Numbered from the stretch's first letter, positions 49,897-61,761 are shown. The stretch is DNA of 64,000 bases from Enterococcus silesiacus (GCA_001465115.1 CP013614.1:1178001-1242000), one strand, 5' to 3'. The notes: generated by a model from the letters alone, not told the origin. A program made the numbers and translations.

Positions 49897-51210
49897 ATGG
49901 ATTTGTCTAGAAAGATAGAAATTCTTGCTGAGTCAGCAAAGTATGATGTTTCATGTTCTAGTAGTGGTGTGATGAATAACACGCGAAAAGGCTCGATTGG
50001 CAGTACTGCAACAGCTGGAATCTGCCATTCCTTCACAAGTGACGGACGTTGTGTTTCTCTGTTAAAACTATTATTCACAAATGCTTGTATCTTTGATTGT
50101 CATTACTGCATCAATCGAAAATCCAATGCCATCCCTCGAGCGACGTTCACGCCACAAGAAGTTGCTGATTTAACGATGGATTTTTATATGAGAAATTACA
50201 TTGAGGGTCTTTTCCTAAGTTCTGCTATTATAAAAAATGTCGACTATACTAGCGAATTGTTGATTAAAACATTAAAAATTTTACGTTACGAAAAAGCCTT
50301 CAAAGGCTATATCCACGTTAAAGCAATTCCAGGGGCTGATGAAAAACTGATTGAAGAACTTGGTTTTTTAGCTGATCGAATGAGCGTCAACGTAGAATTA
50401 CCTTCAAGAGAAAGTCTCAAACTTTTAGCTCCTGATAAAGATCCCTTAGCACTGTATAAGCCAATGAAGCAAATTACCCACAAGAAAAAAGAAATGGCTC
50501 AAGTTCCTGCTTTGCGAAACAGCGCTGCCTTTGTTCCTGCTGGTCAGTCAACTCAAATGATTATTGGCGCTTCTCCGGAAAGCGATCATTCAATCGTTAA
50601 AATCGCTGAAAAGCTTTATCAGCAGTATGAATTAAAACGAGTCTATTATTCTGCTTATATTCCTGTAAATCATGATTCCTTGCTACCTGCAATCACAACT
50701 GATCCTCCCTTATTAAGAGAGCATCGGTTATATCAAGCAGATTGGCTATTGCGATTTTATCGTTTTTCTGCTGATGAAATTTTATCTGAAGATAAGCCTA
50801 ATTTCAATTTATATCTAGATCCCAAAGCCAACTGGGCTGTTCAACATTACGAGCAATTTCCTGTCGATGTCCAATCTGCATCGTATGAACAATTATTGCG
50901 AATTCCTGGTATCGGTCCTAAAAGTGCCCAAAATATTTTAAAAGCTAGAAAATATTATCAGTTGCATTTATCTGATTTAAAGAAACTAGGAGTCGTTATC
51001 AAACGAGCACAATATTTTGTCAGCTGCAACGGTATTACCCAACCTGGATTGGTCAATGATCCTGAGTGGGTGATTTCTTCTTTGATATCATCTAAACAAT
51101 ATGAAACGTTAAAAAAAGCAAATAGCCAACCACTGCACGAGCAATTATCTTTATTTGATGTAGAACGCTTTGAAACAATTAAACGAAAGGAAGCTCGTCA
51201 TGCTCATTGA
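49897..51210 (+). CDS. Putative DNA modification/repair radical SAM protein
   Basis: 437 residues. The radical-SAM cluster cysteines are C64, C68 and C71 (NACIFDCHYC). A helix-hairpin-helix DNA-binding motif (LLRIPGIGPKSAQNILKARKY) is at about residues 333-353. The family is named for its constant pairing with a DUF4130-type partner that in many genomes is fused to a uracil-DNA-glycosylase domain; the chemistry is not established. A LexA box in its promoter gives direct support for a DNA-damage role. It overlaps the partner gene by 11 bp. Confidence 0.9.
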   Translation: MDLSRKIEILAESAKYDVSCSSSGVMNNTRKGSIGSTATAGICHSFTSDGRCVSLLKLLFTNACIFDCHYCINRKSNAIPRATFTPQEVADLTMDFYMRNYIEGLFLSSAIIKNVDYTSELLIKTLKILRYEKAFKGYIHVKAIPGADEKLIEELGFLADRMSVNVELPSRESLKLLAPDKDPLALYKPMKQITHKKKEMAQVPALRNSAAFVPAGQSTQMIIGASPESDHSIVKIAEKLYQQYELKRVYYSAYIPVNHDSLLPAITTDPPLLREHRLYQADWLLRFYRFSADEILSEDKPNFNLYLDPKANWAVQHYEQFPVDVQSASYEQLLRIPGIGPKSAQNILKARKYYQLHLSDLKKLGVVIKRAQYFVSCNGITQPGLVNDPEWVISSLISSKQYETLKKANSQPLHEQLSLFDVERFETIKRKEARHAH

Positions 51211-51949
51211 AAAAACAACTGAGATTTGGGAATATGATGGAACCTATTATGGCTTTTTAACCCTTGTTTATTTTGCATTCAAAAAAAGACAGTTTCCTGA
51301 GGTCATCTTGACACAGGAAACTGCTGTAGAAAATTTATTTTTTAGTCATTGGATCAACACTGATGAGGCTTTAGCAAAAAAAATGCAACAACGTCTAACT
51401 CAACGGCTTAGAAAAGAAAATACTCAGTTTATTCTGGATGGGTTTTATTGTTCCCTAAAAGAAAAAGATCGTTGCTTGTTGGATGCTATCCAAATCAGTT
51501 TAAATACCGATGATTTAATCATCAATCATCTTGGTCATCCATCTATTCTAGCATTACATAATTCTTTGAAGGCTTTATTTAGTGAAGTCCATCAATTTAC
51601 AGGTTTTGTGCGCTTTGAATACGTTGGAACATTGCTGTATAGTAAAATCGCCCCAAAACACTTTTCATTACCATATTTATGCCCTCATTTTGCCCAACGC
51701 TATTCGCGAGAAACGCTCATGATTTACGATGAGACACATCGGTTATTAGGAATTATAGAGAAAGGGCAAATCCGCTTTATTGAAGACTGTGAAGTACCAA
51801 CATTCAATAAAGAAAATAGTGAACAGGCCGTCCAAGAAAATTGGCGGAAGTTTCTTCAAGCTGCTACCATTAAGGAAAGGAAAAATGAGCAAGCACAGCT
51901 TTCCCATTTACCAAAACGTTATCGCAACCATATGATCGATTTTTATTGA
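51200..51949 (+). CDS. Partner of the radical-SAM repair protein (TIGR03915/DUF4130 type)
   Basis: 249 residues, start ATG at 51200 with AAGGAA upstream. The DUF4130 region is recognised by FTGFVRFEYVGTLLYSKIAPKHFSLPYLCPHFAQRY (about 130-170) and the final RKFLQAATIKERKN...LPKRYRNHMIDFY. There is no glycosylase domain fused here. It is translated from the same SOS-controlled message as the radical-SAM gene, so the two probably act together. Confidence 0.85.
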   Translation: MLIEKTTEIWEYDGTYYGFLTLVYFAFKKRQFPEVILTQETAVENLFFSHWINTDEALAKKMQQRLTQRLRKENTQFILDGFYCSLKEKDRCLLDAIQISLNTDDLIINHLGHPSILALHNSLKALFSEVHQFTGFVRFEYVGTLLYSKIAPKHFSLPYLCPHFAQRYSRETLMIYDETHRLLGIIEKGQIRFIEDCEVPTFNKENSEQAVQENWRKFLQAATIKERKNEQAQLSHLPKRYRNHMIDFY

Positions 51950-51960
51950 TTGCTTGATCG

Positions 51961-52455
51961 TTAGTCTATTCTAAGATGAATTTTTTTTACAATAAGTTTA
52001 TCTGATAGATGAGACTGGTTGCTTTGTTCGCCAATTACTTCAGCTAAAATGTTAGTCCGATCTTCTTTTTTCTGAAATTGATAGTCGATCTTCCCAGTTT
52101 CATTTAGCTCATTCATCATTTCACTATAATCGTCTGTCTTGATTTTTCTGGTAACAAACCCCAATGATACCAATTGATCATCTAAATTTTTAGTAGAGAT
52201 CAATGAACCGAAAGCAATTTTTTGGCGAATTGCCTGATTTAATTGCGTTATCTTTAGATCTTGTCCTTGCTCATTCGTCTTTTTCTTGACTAGTCTTTCA
52301 TATTGTTCTGCAGTCAACATTACTCCAGCAACCTTATTTCTGTTGTAAATATACGCACCAGTCTTTTTTTCTTTGGCTGTTTCAAAAATGGTCATCGGAG
52401 ACTGCTTCACATCTGTAATTGAAAATATAAGATCTTCTTTAACTTTGTTATCCAT
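51961..52455 (-). CDS. Orphan protein with an N-terminal Phd/YefM-like domain
   Basis: 164 residues. Residues 10-60 (FSITDVKQSPMTIFETAKEKKTGAYIYNRNKVAGVMLTAEQYERL) match the DNA-binding fold of Phd/YefM antitoxins. The C-terminal 100 residues are charged and unrecognised, longer than the usual toxin-binding tail. No toxin gene (Doc, YoeB, RelE) lies next to it: the neighbours are the repair pair (convergent) and purD. It may be a stand-alone regulator. GGGAG precedes the ATG. Confidence 0.65.
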   Translation of the reverse strand: MDNKVKEDLIFSITDVKQSPMTIFETAKEKKTGAYIYNRNKVAGVMLTAEQYERLVKKKTNEQGQDLKITQLNQAIRQKIAFGSLISTKNLDDQLVSLGFVTRKIKTDDYSEMMNELNETGKIDYQFQKKEDRTNILAEVIGEQSNQSHLSDKLIVKKIHLRID

Positions 52456-52640
52456 TGGTCAACTCCCCTTCCAAATGATTATATCATACAGATTTATCGT
52501 GTGAAGGGCTTTTTAGAATTATCAGAATTTCGTTAATATCATTCATGATTTTTTATTTTTCTTTGTTATAATAAAAAGATGTGGTGACCGCATGACAAAG
52601 AAAAAAGATCTTTAATTTATGATACACTACTTCAAATATC

Positions 52641-52682
52641 TGATTCTTCATTATTTATCAGGCAAAACTAAATGAAGAATCA
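52641..52682 (-). terminator. Hairpin at the end of the purine operon
   Basis: Arms TGATTCTTCATT (52641-52652) and AATGAAGAATCA (52671-52682) lie just beyond the purD stop. No T-run follows on the minus strand, so termination strength is uncertain. The rest of 52456-52640 shows nothing else clear. Confidence 0.4.
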
Positions 52683-52692
52683 TGCTTCTCAT

Positions 52693-53961
52693 TTAGTCGA
52701 TTATCCCCTTGAAGCCAATGTCTTTTCGATAAAATGTACCCGCTGTGTCCGCTTTATCTAAAAGTCTGTACACAGCTTTTTGTGCTTCACGCAATGTTTT
52801 ACCACTTGCTTCTACAAGATAAATACGCCCACCAGTTGAAACCAACTGATCTTCATGTCCTTTCACTCCAGCATAATAAATATGCGCTGTATTTAAGTCA
52901 GAAAAATTAGGAATTTGATGTCCTTTTTCATAAGCATCAGGATAGCCCGCTGCCGCGACGACAACGCCTAAACTATAGCCTTCTTTTTTCCATTCAACTT
53001 TTGGCTGCCGTCCGTTCAGTAAATCATCAACAATTTCAGCAAAGTCGCTTTCTAAACGTTGTAAAACAACTTGGGTCTCTGGATCACCAAATCGAGCATT
53101 AAACTCAATTACTTTAGGTCCCTGTTCGGTCGCAATCAAACCAGTATATAAGATCCCTGTAAACGACCTTCCTTCAGCTGCCAAACCTCGGACTGTCGGC
53201 TTCACGATCGTTTCAATTGCGTCGTTAACCATTTCATCAGGAATTTGAGGTACCGGAGCATAAGCACCCATTCCACCAGTATTTGGTCCCCTATCTCCTT
53301 CATATGCCTGTTTATGATCTTGAGCTATTACCATTGGATAGACTTCTTGTTCTCTTACAAAAGCCAATAAGGAGAATTCTTCTCCACTAAGAAACTCTTC
53401 GATCACTACTTTTGCACCGCTTGCCCCGAATTTATTATGTTCAAGCATATCTTTTAATGCTGCAAGCGCTGATTCAACGTCCTGCGCTACAATAACCCCT
53501 TTACCAGCTGCCAAACCATCTGCTTTAATAACAATCGGTGTGCCTTTTTCAAGTACATAGGCCTTTGCCTCTTCATAATTAGTAAAAGTCCGATGATCTG
53601 CTGTAGGAATCTCATAGTTGTTCATTAATTCTTTAGCAAAATCTTTTGACCCTTCAATTAATGCGGCGGCTTTCAAAGGACCAAATGCCAGTAAGCCCGC
53701 CGCAGTAAAATCATCAATAATCCCATTCAATAATGGCTGTTCAGGTCCAACAAACGTCCAATCGATCGCATTTTCCTTAGCAAATTTAATCAATTCAGGA
53801 TGGTCATCTTCCACAATATCTACCAACTGAATCCCCTCTTTTTTCATCCCAGCATTTCCTTTAGCACAAAAAACTGTCGTTACTTTAGGACTCTGAATCA
53901 GTTTTTGGGCAATTGCGTGTTCTCTGCCGCCGCTTCCAATGACTAAAATTGTTAATCCCAT
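52693..53961 (-). CDS. purD: Phosphoribosylamine-glycine ligase
   Basis: Second step of purine synthesis (PRA + glycine + ATP to GAR). ATP-grasp enzyme of 422 residues from the ATG at 53961, which follows GGAG; the reading frame extends upstream into purH but has no start signal there. GSGGREHAIAQKL at residues 9-21, KADGLAAGKGV near 145 and the metal-binding NARFGDPETQ near 290 are visible. It is the last gene of the operon, 13 bp after purH. Confidence 0.97.
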   Translation of the reverse strand: MGLTILVIGSGGREHAIAQKLIQSPKVTTVFCAKGNAGMKKEGIQLVDIVEDDHPELIKFAKENAIDWTFVGPEQPLLNGIIDDFTAAGLLAFGPLKAAALIEGSKDFAKELMNNYEIPTADHRTFTNYEEAKAYVLEKGTPIVIKADGLAAGKGVIVAQDVESALAALKDMLEHNKFGASGAKVVIEEFLSGEEFSLLAFVREQEVYPMVIAQDHKQAYEGDRGPNTGGMGAYAPVPQIPDEMVNDAIETIVKPTVRGLAAEGRSFTGILYTGLIATEQGPKVIEFNARFGDPETQVVLQRLESDFAEIVDDLLNGRQPKVEWKKEGYSLGVVVAAAGYPDAYEKGHQIPNFSDLNTAHIYYAGVKGHEDQLVSTGGRIYLVEASGKTLREAQKAVYRLLDKADTAGTFYRKDIGFKGIID

Positions 53962-53974
53962 CAAATTCTCCTTT

Positions 53975-55516
53975 TTAATGTCTAAAGTGTCTGATCTTTG
54001 TAAACACCATGGCGATACCGTATTGATCTGCCATGTCGATTGATTCTTGGTCTTTGATACTACCTCCTGGTTGCACGATCGCCTTGATTCCATGCTTGCC
54101 AGCATATTCCACACTATCTCCCATCGGGAAAAAAGCATCGCTAGCTAAGACAGTTCCGTCAAGTACTTTACCAGCTTGCTCTATTGCTATTTGGACTGAA
54201 CCAACCCGATTCATTTGTCCAGCACCAATGCCTAATGTTTGGTGAGCATTTGCTACAACGATGGCATTACTTTTTACATGCTTGACTGTTTTCCAGGCGA
54301 ATTCCAACGCTGCCAGTTCCTCACTTGTTGGTTGTCTCTTCGTTACAACCTGCCAGTCTTGTGTGTGTTCTTTTACAAGATCCTGATGTTGAATCAGTAG
54401 TCCACCTAAGACAGAAACTTTTTCATCTTCCACAGCTTGTTCTTTTTGAGTAAAATCCAATGTCATCAAGCGTAGATTTTTTTTACTACTTAATAATTCA
54501 AATGCTTCTTTTGAAAAACTTGGGGCAATGATAATTTCGAGAAATAGTTCATGCATTTTTTTAGCAGTCTGCCCATCAACTTCACGGTTCAAAACAATGA
54601 TCCCACCAAAAATTGAAACTGGATCTGCTGCATAGGCATATTGATAAGCCTCATTGATTGTTTCACCAATTCCGATTCCGCAGGGATTCATATGCTTAAC
54701 AGCTACCACAGCTGGCTGATCAAATTCTCTGGAAATCCGAATCGCCGCATCAGCATCTTTGATGTTATTATAAGATAATTCTTTTCCATGTAGCTGTTTC
54801 GCACTGGCAATTGAAAAAGAGACCGGCAACGCGTCTTGGTAAAAGGCTGCACGTTGATGACTATTTTCTCCATATCGTAACACTTGCTTCAGATCATAAG
54901 TGAGCGTTAGTGATTCAGGTTCTTTTTCATCCACGGCATCCGTTAAATAGCCTGCAATCAAAGCATCGTATGCTGCAGTATGGCGAAAGACCTTGGCTGC
55001 AAGTTTTTGTCTGCTTTCTAAAGTCGTCTCACCAGCGTTAGAAAGCTCTGACAGCACAAGATCATAATCATTAGGATCAACAACAACTGTCACAAATTGG
55101 TGATTTTTGGCAGCACTTCTTAACATACTTGGTCCACCGATATCAATATTTTCAATGGCCTGATCTTGCGTTACATCAGCTTTCAAAATCGTTTCTTTAA
55201 AGGGGTATAGATTCACACAAACAAAATCGATTGGTTGAATACCATAGGTTTCCATCGCTTCCACATGTGCACTCAAATCTCGACGTCCCAACAATCCGCC
55301 ATGAATTTTTGGGTGCAGCGTTTTGACCCGCCCATCCATCATCTCTGGAAAATCTGTAACCTCTTCAATGGAAATAGTTGGAATACCAGCTTGCTCAAGA
55401 GCAGCTTTCGTGCCTCCAGTAGAAATAATTTCTATTCCTTGATCCGCTAATCCTTTAGCAAAATCAGTAACGCCTGTTTTATCCGAAACACTGATCAACG
55501 CTCTTTTTTTTATCAT
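53975..55516 (-). CDS. purH: Bifunctional AICAR transformylase / IMP cyclohydrolase
   Basis: Last two steps to IMP. 513 residues: N-terminal IMP cyclohydrolase (about 1-195; [16 protein letters not shown]) and C-terminal AICAR transformylase (about 200-513, with [12 protein letters not shown]). Overlaps purN by 4 bp. Confidence 0.97.
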   Translation of the reverse strand: MIKKRALISVSDKTGVTDFAKGLADQGIEIISTGGTKAALEQAGIPTISIEEVTDFPEMMDGRVKTLHPKIHGGLLGRRDLSAHVEAMETYGIQPIDFVCVNLYPFKETILKADVTQDQAIENIDIGGPSMLRSAAKNHQFVTVVVDPNDYDLVLSELSNAGETTLESRQKLAAKVFRHTAAYDALIAGYLTDAVDEKEPESLTLTYDLKQVLRYGENSHQRAAFYQDALPVSFSIASAKQLHGKELSYNNIKDADAAIRISREFDQPAVVAVKHMNPCGIGIGETINEAYQYAYAADPVSIFGGIIVLNREVDGQTAKKMHELFLEIIIAPSFSKEAFELLSSKKNLRLMTLDFTQKEQAVEDEKVSVLGGLLIQHQDLVKEHTQDWQVVTKRQPTSEELAALEFAWKTVKHVKSNAIVVANAHQTLGIGAGQMNRVGSVQIAIEQAGKVLDGTVLASDAFFPMGDSVEYAGKHGIKAIVQPGGSIKDQESIDMADQYGIAMVFTKIRHFRH

Positions 55517-56097
55517 GAATGACTCTCTCCCTGCTGATTTTTAATAAGTTTTGCTAAGACATTTGGATATAGTTTATGCTCTACTTTATGGATTTTTTTC
55601 TCTAAAGAATCCAGGCTGTCTGTTTCTTTGATCTCTACTTTTTCTTGGGCTATGATCGGTCCCGTATCAACACCATCATCTACATAATGGATGGTCACAC
55701 CTGTTTCAGAAACATTTGCAGAAAACGCATCTCTGATACCATGCAAACCAGGAAAATTCGGTAACAGTGAGGGATGGATATTGATCATGCGATTTGAAAA
55801 TACTTCCAGCAAAGTCGGGCCGATAATTCGCATGTATCCTGCCAAAATGACTAAGTCAATCTGCTCTTCCTCAAGTAAATGAAGAATTTCTGCTTCATAC
55901 ATCGCTTTTGAGGCAAAATCATTTGGCGAAAAAGAAATCACCGGAATCAACATTGATTTTGCTCGTTGAACAACATAGGCATCTTTTTTATCACAAAACA
56001 GTAACGTAATTTCTGCATCGATTATTCCTGCTGCTACGGCTTCAGCAATTGCTTGAAAGTTGCTGCCGTTCCCTGAGGCAAATACCGCTAGTTTCAT
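55513..56097 (-). CDS. purN: Phosphoribosylglycinamide formyltransferase
   Basis: Formyl-THF-dependent GAR to FGAR step. 194 residues; [11 protein letters not shown] at 8-18, the catalytic [12 protein letters not shown] (about 106-117) and [13 protein letters not shown] near 137 are present. It starts 2 bp after purM and overlaps purH. No formate-dependent PurT is seen in the window. Confidence 0.97.
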   Translation of the reverse strand: MKLAVFASGNGSNFQAIAEAVAAGIIDAEITLLFCDKKDAYVVQRAKSMLIPVISFSPNDFASKAMYEAEILHLLEEEQIDLVILAGYMRIIGPTLLEVFSNRMINIHPSLLPNFPGLHGIRDAFSANVSETGVTIHYVDDGVDTGPIIAQEKVEIKETDSLDSLEKKIHKVEHKLYPNVLAKLIKNQQGESHS

Positions 56098-56099
56098 TG

Positions 56100-57140
56100 T
56101 TACACCTCTTTAAAAACAATCGCTTGTTTCTCCTTGGTCGTAACTCTTCCAATCACATAACTTGGTTCGTTAAGTTCACTTAAGATCGTCTGTACATCAG
56201 CAACTTTATCAGGAGAAATAGACAAAACCATGCCAATGCCCATATTAAAAATCTCATACATTTCCATTTTAGGAATTTGACCATACTTTTCTAATGCTGT
56301 AAAAATCGGCAACGACGGCCAAGTTCCAAGGTAAATTTCCGCAGATAAGTCTTGCGGCAACATTCGAGGAATATTCTCTACAAAACCACCACCAGTAATG
56401 TGAGCAATACCGTTCACTAGTTCCTGTTTTACTAGCGGTAGTATCGTTTTTACATAGATTTTAGTTGGGGTTAAAAGTTCAGTTCCTAAGTTTTTTTCGT
56501 TTAGCTCCGGAAGAACACTTTCTCCAGTTAGCTGATGCGTTTCAAAGAAAATTTTTCGGACTAACGAGTAACCATTTGAATGAATACCACTAGAAGATAA
56601 TCCAATCAAGACGTCTCCTTTTTGAATCGCATTTCCAGTGATCAACTGACTTTTTTCAGCAATACCAACAGCAAATCCAGCTAGATCATATTCATTCTCA
56701 TTATACATTCCCGGCATTTCAGCGGTTTCACCGCCAATCAAAGCAGCTCCAGCTTGTATGCAGCCCTCAGCTATCCCTGCAACGACTTGTTCCAAACGGT
56801 CAGGTTGATTCTTCCCGGTGGCAATATAATCTAGAAAATACAGCGGCTCAGCACCTTGAGCAACGATATCATTCACGCACATTGCCACGCAATCGATTCC
56901 TATCGTATCATGTTTATTTTCTTGAAAGGCAACCATCAATTTAGTCCCAACCCCATCTGTTCCCGAAATTAAGACAGGTTCCTTCACTTCCACCGTACTT
57001 AAATCAAAGCAACCGCCAAAACCGCCAAGTGTTCCCATCACACCTAGACGTTCTGTTTTTTTCACATGCTTTTTGATTCTATCGACTACTTCATAGCCAG
57101 CTTCAACATCTACACCAGCTCTTGCATAGGCATTTGCCAC
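56100..57140 (-). CDS. purM: Phosphoribosylformylglycinamidine cyclo-ligase
   Basis: AIR synthetase, 346 residues, ATP-dependent closure of FGAM to [13 protein letters not shown] near 60 and the glycine-rich [13 protein letters not shown] near 245 mark the family. The 43-bp gap to purF is the largest within purF-M-N-H-D. Confidence 0.97.
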   Translation of the reverse strand: MANAYARAGVDVEAGYEVVDRIKKHVKKTERLGVMGTLGGFGGCFDLSTVEVKEPVLISGTDGVGTKLMVAFQENKHDTIGIDCVAMCVNDIVAQGAEPLYFLDYIATGKNQPDRLEQVVAGIAEGCIQAGAALIGGETAEMPGMYNENEYDLAGFAVGIAEKSQLITGNAIQKGDVLIGLSSSGIHSNGYSLVRKIFFETHQLTGESVLPELNEKNLGTELLTPTKIYVKTILPLVKQELVNGIAHITGGGFVENIPRMLPQDLSAEIYLGTWPSLPIFTALEKYGQIPKMEMYEIFNMGIGMVLSISPDKVADVQTILSELNEPSYVIGRVTTKEKQAIVFKEV

Positions 57141-57183
57141 TCAAGTTCCTCCTAACTATTATCAAAAATAAATCTACGTTTTT

Positions 57184-58623
57184 TTAAGCGAAACTACTTT
57201 TTTCTTTCAACGAGGCTCTGTATTTCTCTTCATAATCATATAATGGTGTTGGGTAATCACCATTGAAATAGGCCATACACAAGCCAGAATATGGCGCATC
57301 GTACGTCAGTCCGATGGCATCGATCAAGCCTTGCTCACTCAAAAAGCATAAGGAATCAGCCGTAATCAACTGCTCAATTTCAGATACTGAATGATTCGCT
57401 GCGATCAATTCTTTTCTCGTCTGAATATCGATGCCATAAAAACAAGGAAATCTTAATGGCGGCGAAGCAATTCTAACATGAACTTCTTTTGCACCTGCTT
57501 CTTTAAGTAGTTCAACGATGCGGCGGCTTGTCGTTCCCCGAACTAACGAATCATCAACCATGATCACTCTTTTTCCTTCTACTACACCACGGACAGCCGA
57601 AAGTTTCATTCTAACACCTTGTTCTCGCAGCTCTTGCGTGGGTTGGATAAACGTGCGCGCAATATACTGATTTTTCACTAAACCCATTTCATATGGAATA
57701 CCACTAGCCTCAGCATAGCCGCTTGCAGCTGAAAGGGAAGAATTAGGGACGCCAACAACCATATCTGCTTCGATCGGTGCTTCTTGTGCCAAACGTTTGC
57801 CCATATTTTTGCGTGCAGTGTGAACGTTCACGCCAGCTATATTGGAATCTGGTCTAGCAAAATAAATATATTCCATTGAGCAAATCGCATATTGTGTGTC
57901 GTCTGTATAGGTTTCTACTTTGTACCCAGAATCATCGATGATGATCACCTCTCCTGGTCCTACATCGCGAACAAAAGTAGCACCAATCACTTCTAGTGCA
58001 CAGGTTTCGCTGGCAATCACATACGCCCCATTTTTCATTTGACCAATCGATAACGGTCGAAAAGCATTAGGATCCAATGCTGCGATCATTGCAGTCTCAG
58101 TCATCAATAAGTAAGCAAAACCACCTTTGACTGTTCGTAAGCTTTCTTTCAGACACTCGATGAACGTCGGCTGTTTGCTACGGCGAATCAAATGCATCAA
58201 AATCTCAGTATCCGAGTTTGAATGAAAAATTGCTCCGTCTTGTTCTAATTCGTTTCTTAGGCTTTTGGCGTTGGTTAAATTGCCATTATGCGCCAAACCA
58301 CAGGCACCATCATAAAATTTAAACAAAAATGGCTGAATATTATCCACACTACCGTTTCCAGCGGTTGCGTAGCGAACATGCCCGATGGCAGAACTTCCGC
58401 TCAACGACCTTAAAGAACGATCATCTTTAAACACCTCAGAAAGCAAACCTAGCCCCCGATAACCATTTAATTTTCCGTTATGATTCGAGACAATCCCAGC
58501 ACCTTCTTGCCCTCGATGTTGTAAACTATGCAACCCAAAGTAAGTTACACGAGCTGCATCTTGATGTCCCCAGATACCAAAAATACCACATTCCTCATTT
58601 AAACTTTTCACTTCATAAGACAT
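57184..58623 (-). CDS. purF: Amidophosphoribosyltransferase
   Basis: First committed step: PRPP + glutamine to phosphoribosylamine. 479 residues from the ATG at 58623 (GGAGG upstream). C12 follows an 11-residue propeptide ([11 protein letters not shown]) that is removed to expose the catalytic cysteine, as in the Bacillus type. The PRPP loop [17 protein letters not shown] is near residues 350-366. Overlaps purL by 16 bp. Confidence 0.97.
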   Translation of the reverse strand: MSYEVKSLNEECGIFGIWGHQDAARVTYFGLHSLQHRGQEGAGIVSNHNGKLNGYRGLGLLSEVFKDDRSLRSLSGSSAIGHVRYATAGNGSVDNIQPFLFKFYDGACGLAHNGNLTNAKSLRNELEQDGAIFHSNSDTEILMHLIRRSKQPTFIECLKESLRTVKGGFAYLLMTETAMIAALDPNAFRPLSIGQMKNGAYVIASETCALEVIGATFVRDVGPGEVIIIDDSGYKVETYTDDTQYAICSMEYIYFARPDSNIAGVNVHTARKNMGKRLAQEAPIEADMVVGVPNSSLSAASGYAEASGIPYEMGLVKNQYIARTFIQPTQELREQGVRMKLSAVRGVVEGKRVIMVDDSLVRGTTSRRIVELLKEAGAKEVHVRIASPPLRFPCFYGIDIQTRKELIAANHSVSEIEQLITADSLCFLSEQGLIDAIGLTYDAPYSGLCMAYFNGDYPTPLYDYEEKYRASLKEKSSFA

Positions 58624-60830
58624 GGAATCGCTTCCTCCCACAACGCTTTGGCTGTTTGTGTCAACACTTCGATTTTTTGATTGTTCATTTGTATACTAAT
58701 CGTTCCGTCATCCGTTACTTTCCCAATAAACTGTGCCCGACCATCGACCATTTCTTCAAACTTTTCCTGATTTTCTGGTTTGATCGACACAACGAATCTA
58801 GACTGGGTTTCAGAAAAGAGCAGAACTACAGGCATATCCAACACTGCATCGATACCTAAACCATTTTTAAAGACTGATTCAGCCAAAGCAACACCTAAAC
58901 CACCGTCAGAACAATCATGGGCACTTTCGATTAAACTCGCTCTGATTGCAGCTAACATCAATTGCTGAATGTCCTTTTCAATCGCTAAGTCAAAATCCAT
59001 TAATTTTCCTTCAATCAAGCCAAGGGTCATCTTTTGTAGCTCACTACCATTAAAATCCGCTTTTGTTTCTCCTAAGACATAAATTAGATCCCCGCTATTT
59101 TTAAAATCTTGTGTTGTAATATCCGCTAAATCATCGATCAAGCCTACCATTCCAATCACTGGGGTCGGATAAATGGCTTGTCCATTTGTTTCATTATATA
59201 AAGATACATTTCCCGAAATCACTGGAGTCTCCAAAACTTCACACGCCTTAGCAATTCCGTCAGCCGAAGTCCAAAGCTCCCAGAATACCTCTGGTTTATC
59301 TGGCGAGCCATAGTTTAAACAATCTGTAATCGCCAAAGGCTGACCACCGCTAGCGACAATATTTCTTGCGGCTTCCGCTACTGCGATTTGCCCGCCAATT
59401 TCCGGATTCAAATACAGATAACGTGCATTACAATCTGTCGTCATCGCTAAAGCTTTTTTTGTCCCCCGGATCCGCAAAACAGCAGCATCACTCCCTGAGG
59501 CAACCACTGTATTTGTCCGCACTTGGGAATCATACGTCTCATAAATCATTTTTTTAGAAGCGATCGTCGGACACTGAAGCAATTGTAATAAGGTTTTTGT
59601 GCCATCAACTATTTCAGGTTGAAAATCTGCTAGTGCTTCAAATTTTTTCATTCTGGCTGGCTCTTGACGTTCTTTAGTATAGACCGGTGCATCTTCTGCT
59701 AGAGCATCAACTGGTAAATTAGCTACTTCTATACCGTGATGATTCAAACGATACAATCCATCATCCGTAACTTTCCCAATCGTCACAGCATCTAATTCAT
59801 ATCTTTGAAACAATGCGACCACTTCTGCTTCATGTCCTTTTTTCACACAAATCAGCATCCGTTCCTGAGATTCCGAGAGCATCATTTCATAAGGTGTCAT
59901 TCCACTTTCCCGCTGAGGAACATCATCCAAATCTAAAATCAAACCAGAACCTGCTTTTGAGGCCATTTCTGCACTTGAAGAGACCAATCCTGCGGCACCC
60001 ATATCCTGAATTCCAACTAAAATATCTGAATGCTCTAAGATCAATTCCAAACACGCTTCCAGCAATAATTTTTCCATAAATGGATCGCCCACCTGCACGG
60101 CCGATCGTTGCTGCTCCTCACCTTCAACAAATTCCTCAGAAGCAAATGTTGCACCATGAATCCCGTCGCGTCCTGTTTTCGCACCGACATACATGATGGC
60201 GTTACCGACTCCTTTAGCTTGACCTTTTTGAATATCTTTATGATCGATCAGTCCAACACACATTGCATTTACTAGTGGATTCCCTTCATAACACGGATCA
60301 AACGCTACTTCACCGCCAACCGTTGGAATCCCAATACAGTTTCCATAGCCACTGATACCGGCTACCACTTCTTCTAAAAGATATTTTGTCCGTTCATTGT
60401 CCAGCTCCCCAAAGCGTAATGAATCTAAAATCGCGATTGGTCTTGCCCCCATACTAAAAATATCGCGAATGATTCCACCAACCCCTGTAGCAGCTCCTTC
60501 ATATGGTTCAACTGCCGAGGGATGATTATGACTTTCCGCTTTGAAAACAACGGCCTGTCCATCTCCAATATCAACGATTCCTGCGCCTTCACCTGGTCCT
60601 TGCAAAACGTTTGGCCCTGTCACTGGAAATTTTCTTAAGACTGGCTTTGAATTCTTATAAGAACAATGTTCACTCCACATCACGGAAAATAATCCTGTCT
60701 CAGTATAATTAGGCATGCGTCCTAAAATAGTTTCTTCGATCAGCTGATATTCTTCGTCAGTCAAGCCCCATTCGGCATAAATTCGTTGATTTTTGATTTC
60801 CTGAGGTGTTGGCTCTTTCACTTTCATCAT
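58608..60830 (-). CDS. purL: Phosphoribosylformylglycinamidine synthase subunit PurL
   Basis: FGAM synthase large subunit of the three-part PurSQL type, 740 residues. [16 protein letters not shown] near 47, the [21 protein letters not shown] nucleotide motif near 92-112, and [13 protein letters not shown] near 640 are seen. Two ATGs are adjacent; the first overlaps the purQ stop as ATGA. Confidence 0.97.
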   Translation of the reverse strand: MMKVKEPTPQEIKNQRIYAEWGLTDEEYQLIEETILGRMPNYTETGLFSVMWSEHCSYKNSKPVLRKFPVTGPNVLQGPGEGAGIVDIGDGQAVVFKAESHNHPSAVEPYEGAATGVGGIIRDIFSMGARPIAILDSLRFGELDNERTKYLLEEVVAGISGYGNCIGIPTVGGEVAFDPCYEGNPLVNAMCVGLIDHKDIQKGQAKGVGNAIMYVGAKTGRDGIHGATFASEEFVEGEEQQRSAVQVGDPFMEKLLLEACLELILEHSDILVGIQDMGAAGLVSSSAEMASKAGSGLILDLDDVPQRESGMTPYEMMLSESQERMLICVKKGHEAEVVALFQRYELDAVTIGKVTDDGLYRLNHHGIEVANLPVDALAEDAPVYTKERQEPARMKKFEALADFQPEIVDGTKTLLQLLQCPTIASKKMIYETYDSQVRTNTVVASGSDAAVLRIRGTKKALAMTTDCNARYLYLNPEIGGQIAVAEAARNIVASGGQPLAITDCLNYGSPDKPEVFWELWTSADGIAKACEVLETPVISGNVSLYNETNGQAIYPTPVIGMVGLIDDLADITTQDFKNSGDLIYVLGETKADFNGSELQKMTLGLIEGKLMDFDLAIEKDIQQLMLAAIRASLIESAHDCSDGGLGVALAESVFKNGLGIDAVLDMPVVLLFSETQSRFVVSIKPENQEKFEEMVDGRAQFIGKVTDDGTISIQMNNQKIEVLTQTAKALWEEAIPCLMK

Positions 60831-61510
60831 ACGTTTTCCCTAACCTCTCTATAATTTTTAACGATCGATTGGAAAAAGCGCAAACCATCGTCTGAACCTA
60901 ACAAGCTTTCTACAGCACGCTCCGGATGCGGCATCATACCTAAGACATTCCCTTTTTCATTGATGATTCCTGCAATATTCGCCACACTTCCATTAGGATT
61001 CTCATCAGCATAAGTAAAGACAATCTGATTATTCGCCTCTAAGTGTGCAAGCGTTGCTTCATCACAATAATAATTGCCTTCTCCATGCGCAATAGGTAAC
61101 TTAATCATTTCATTTTTTTGATATTCTGAGGTAAAGTCAGTCTGATTATTGACTACTTTTAGTTGAACTGTTTTACACACAAAATGAAGCGATTCGTTCC
61201 GCAGTAAAGCTCCTGGCAAAAGGCCTGTTTCCGTTAGTATTTGAAATCCATTACACGTCCCAAAAACCGGTTTCCCTTCGTCAGCAAAGCGGATGACCTC
61301 ACGGATGATTTTTGAAAAACGAGCAATAGCACCACACCGAAGATAATCGCCATAAGAAAATCCCCCTGGGATCAACACGCCATCAAAGCCAGCTAAACTA
61401 TCTGCATCATGACGAACATACTCAGCATCGACCTTTAATACATTTTTAACCGCCCATAAAAGATCCATATCACAATTTGATCCTGGAAAAACAATCACTG
61501 CAAACTTCAT
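60827..61510 (-). CDS. purQ: Phosphoribosylformylglycinamidine synthase subunit PurQ
   Basis: Glutaminase subunit that feeds ammonia to PurL. 227 residues from the ATG at 61510; an in-frame TTG at 61516 is possible but too close to the ribosome site. The class I amidotransferase triad is visible: Cys in FGTCNGFQ (about 86), His and Glu in MMPHPERA (about 196-200). Confidence 0.96.
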   Translation of the reverse strand: MKFAVIVFPGSNCDMDLLWAVKNVLKVDAEYVRHDADSLAGFDGVLIPGGFSYGDYLRCGAIARFSKIIREVIRFADEGKPVFGTCNGFQILTETGLLPGALLRNESLHFVCKTVQLKVVNNQTDFTSEYQKNEMIKLPIAHGEGNYYCDEATLAHLEANNQIVFTYADENPNGSVANIAGIINEKGNVLGMMPHPERAVESLLGSDDGLRFFQSIVKNYREVRENV

Positions 61511-61512
61511 GC

Positions 61513-61761
61513 TCAAGCTTCCTCCTCGATTTCATACCGATATGTTTCCATATTAACGTTAGCCAGCAATTTATCACAAATTTCCTCAATCATTAATTCA
61601 ATAGGTCTCTGTGTTTTTCTTACCTTTATTTCGAAATACTTACCAATCCGGATTTCATCGATTTCGCCAAAGCCGAGACGGTGAACCGCTCCTTTAACAG
61701 CTTCACCTTGAGGATCTAATACAGAATCTTTGTACGTAACATATACTTTTACATTATACAT
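61513..61761 (-). CDS. purS: Phosphoribosylformylglycinamidine synthase subunit PurS
   Basis: Small subunit (82 residues) that joins PurQ to Pur[27 protein letters not shown] (about 6-31) is the family signature. It starts 19 bp after purC, and its stop lies 2 bp before the purQ ATG. Confidence 0.97.
   Translation of the reverse strand: MYNVKVYVTYKDSVLDPQGEAVKGAVHRLGFGEIDEIRIGKYFEIKVRKTQRPIELMIEEICDKLLANVNMETYRYEIEEEA

Noticed and set aside
51961..52692. Complete type II toxin-antitoxin module
   Set aside because: Only an antitoxin-like gene is present; the flanking 237 bp contain no toxin-like frame.
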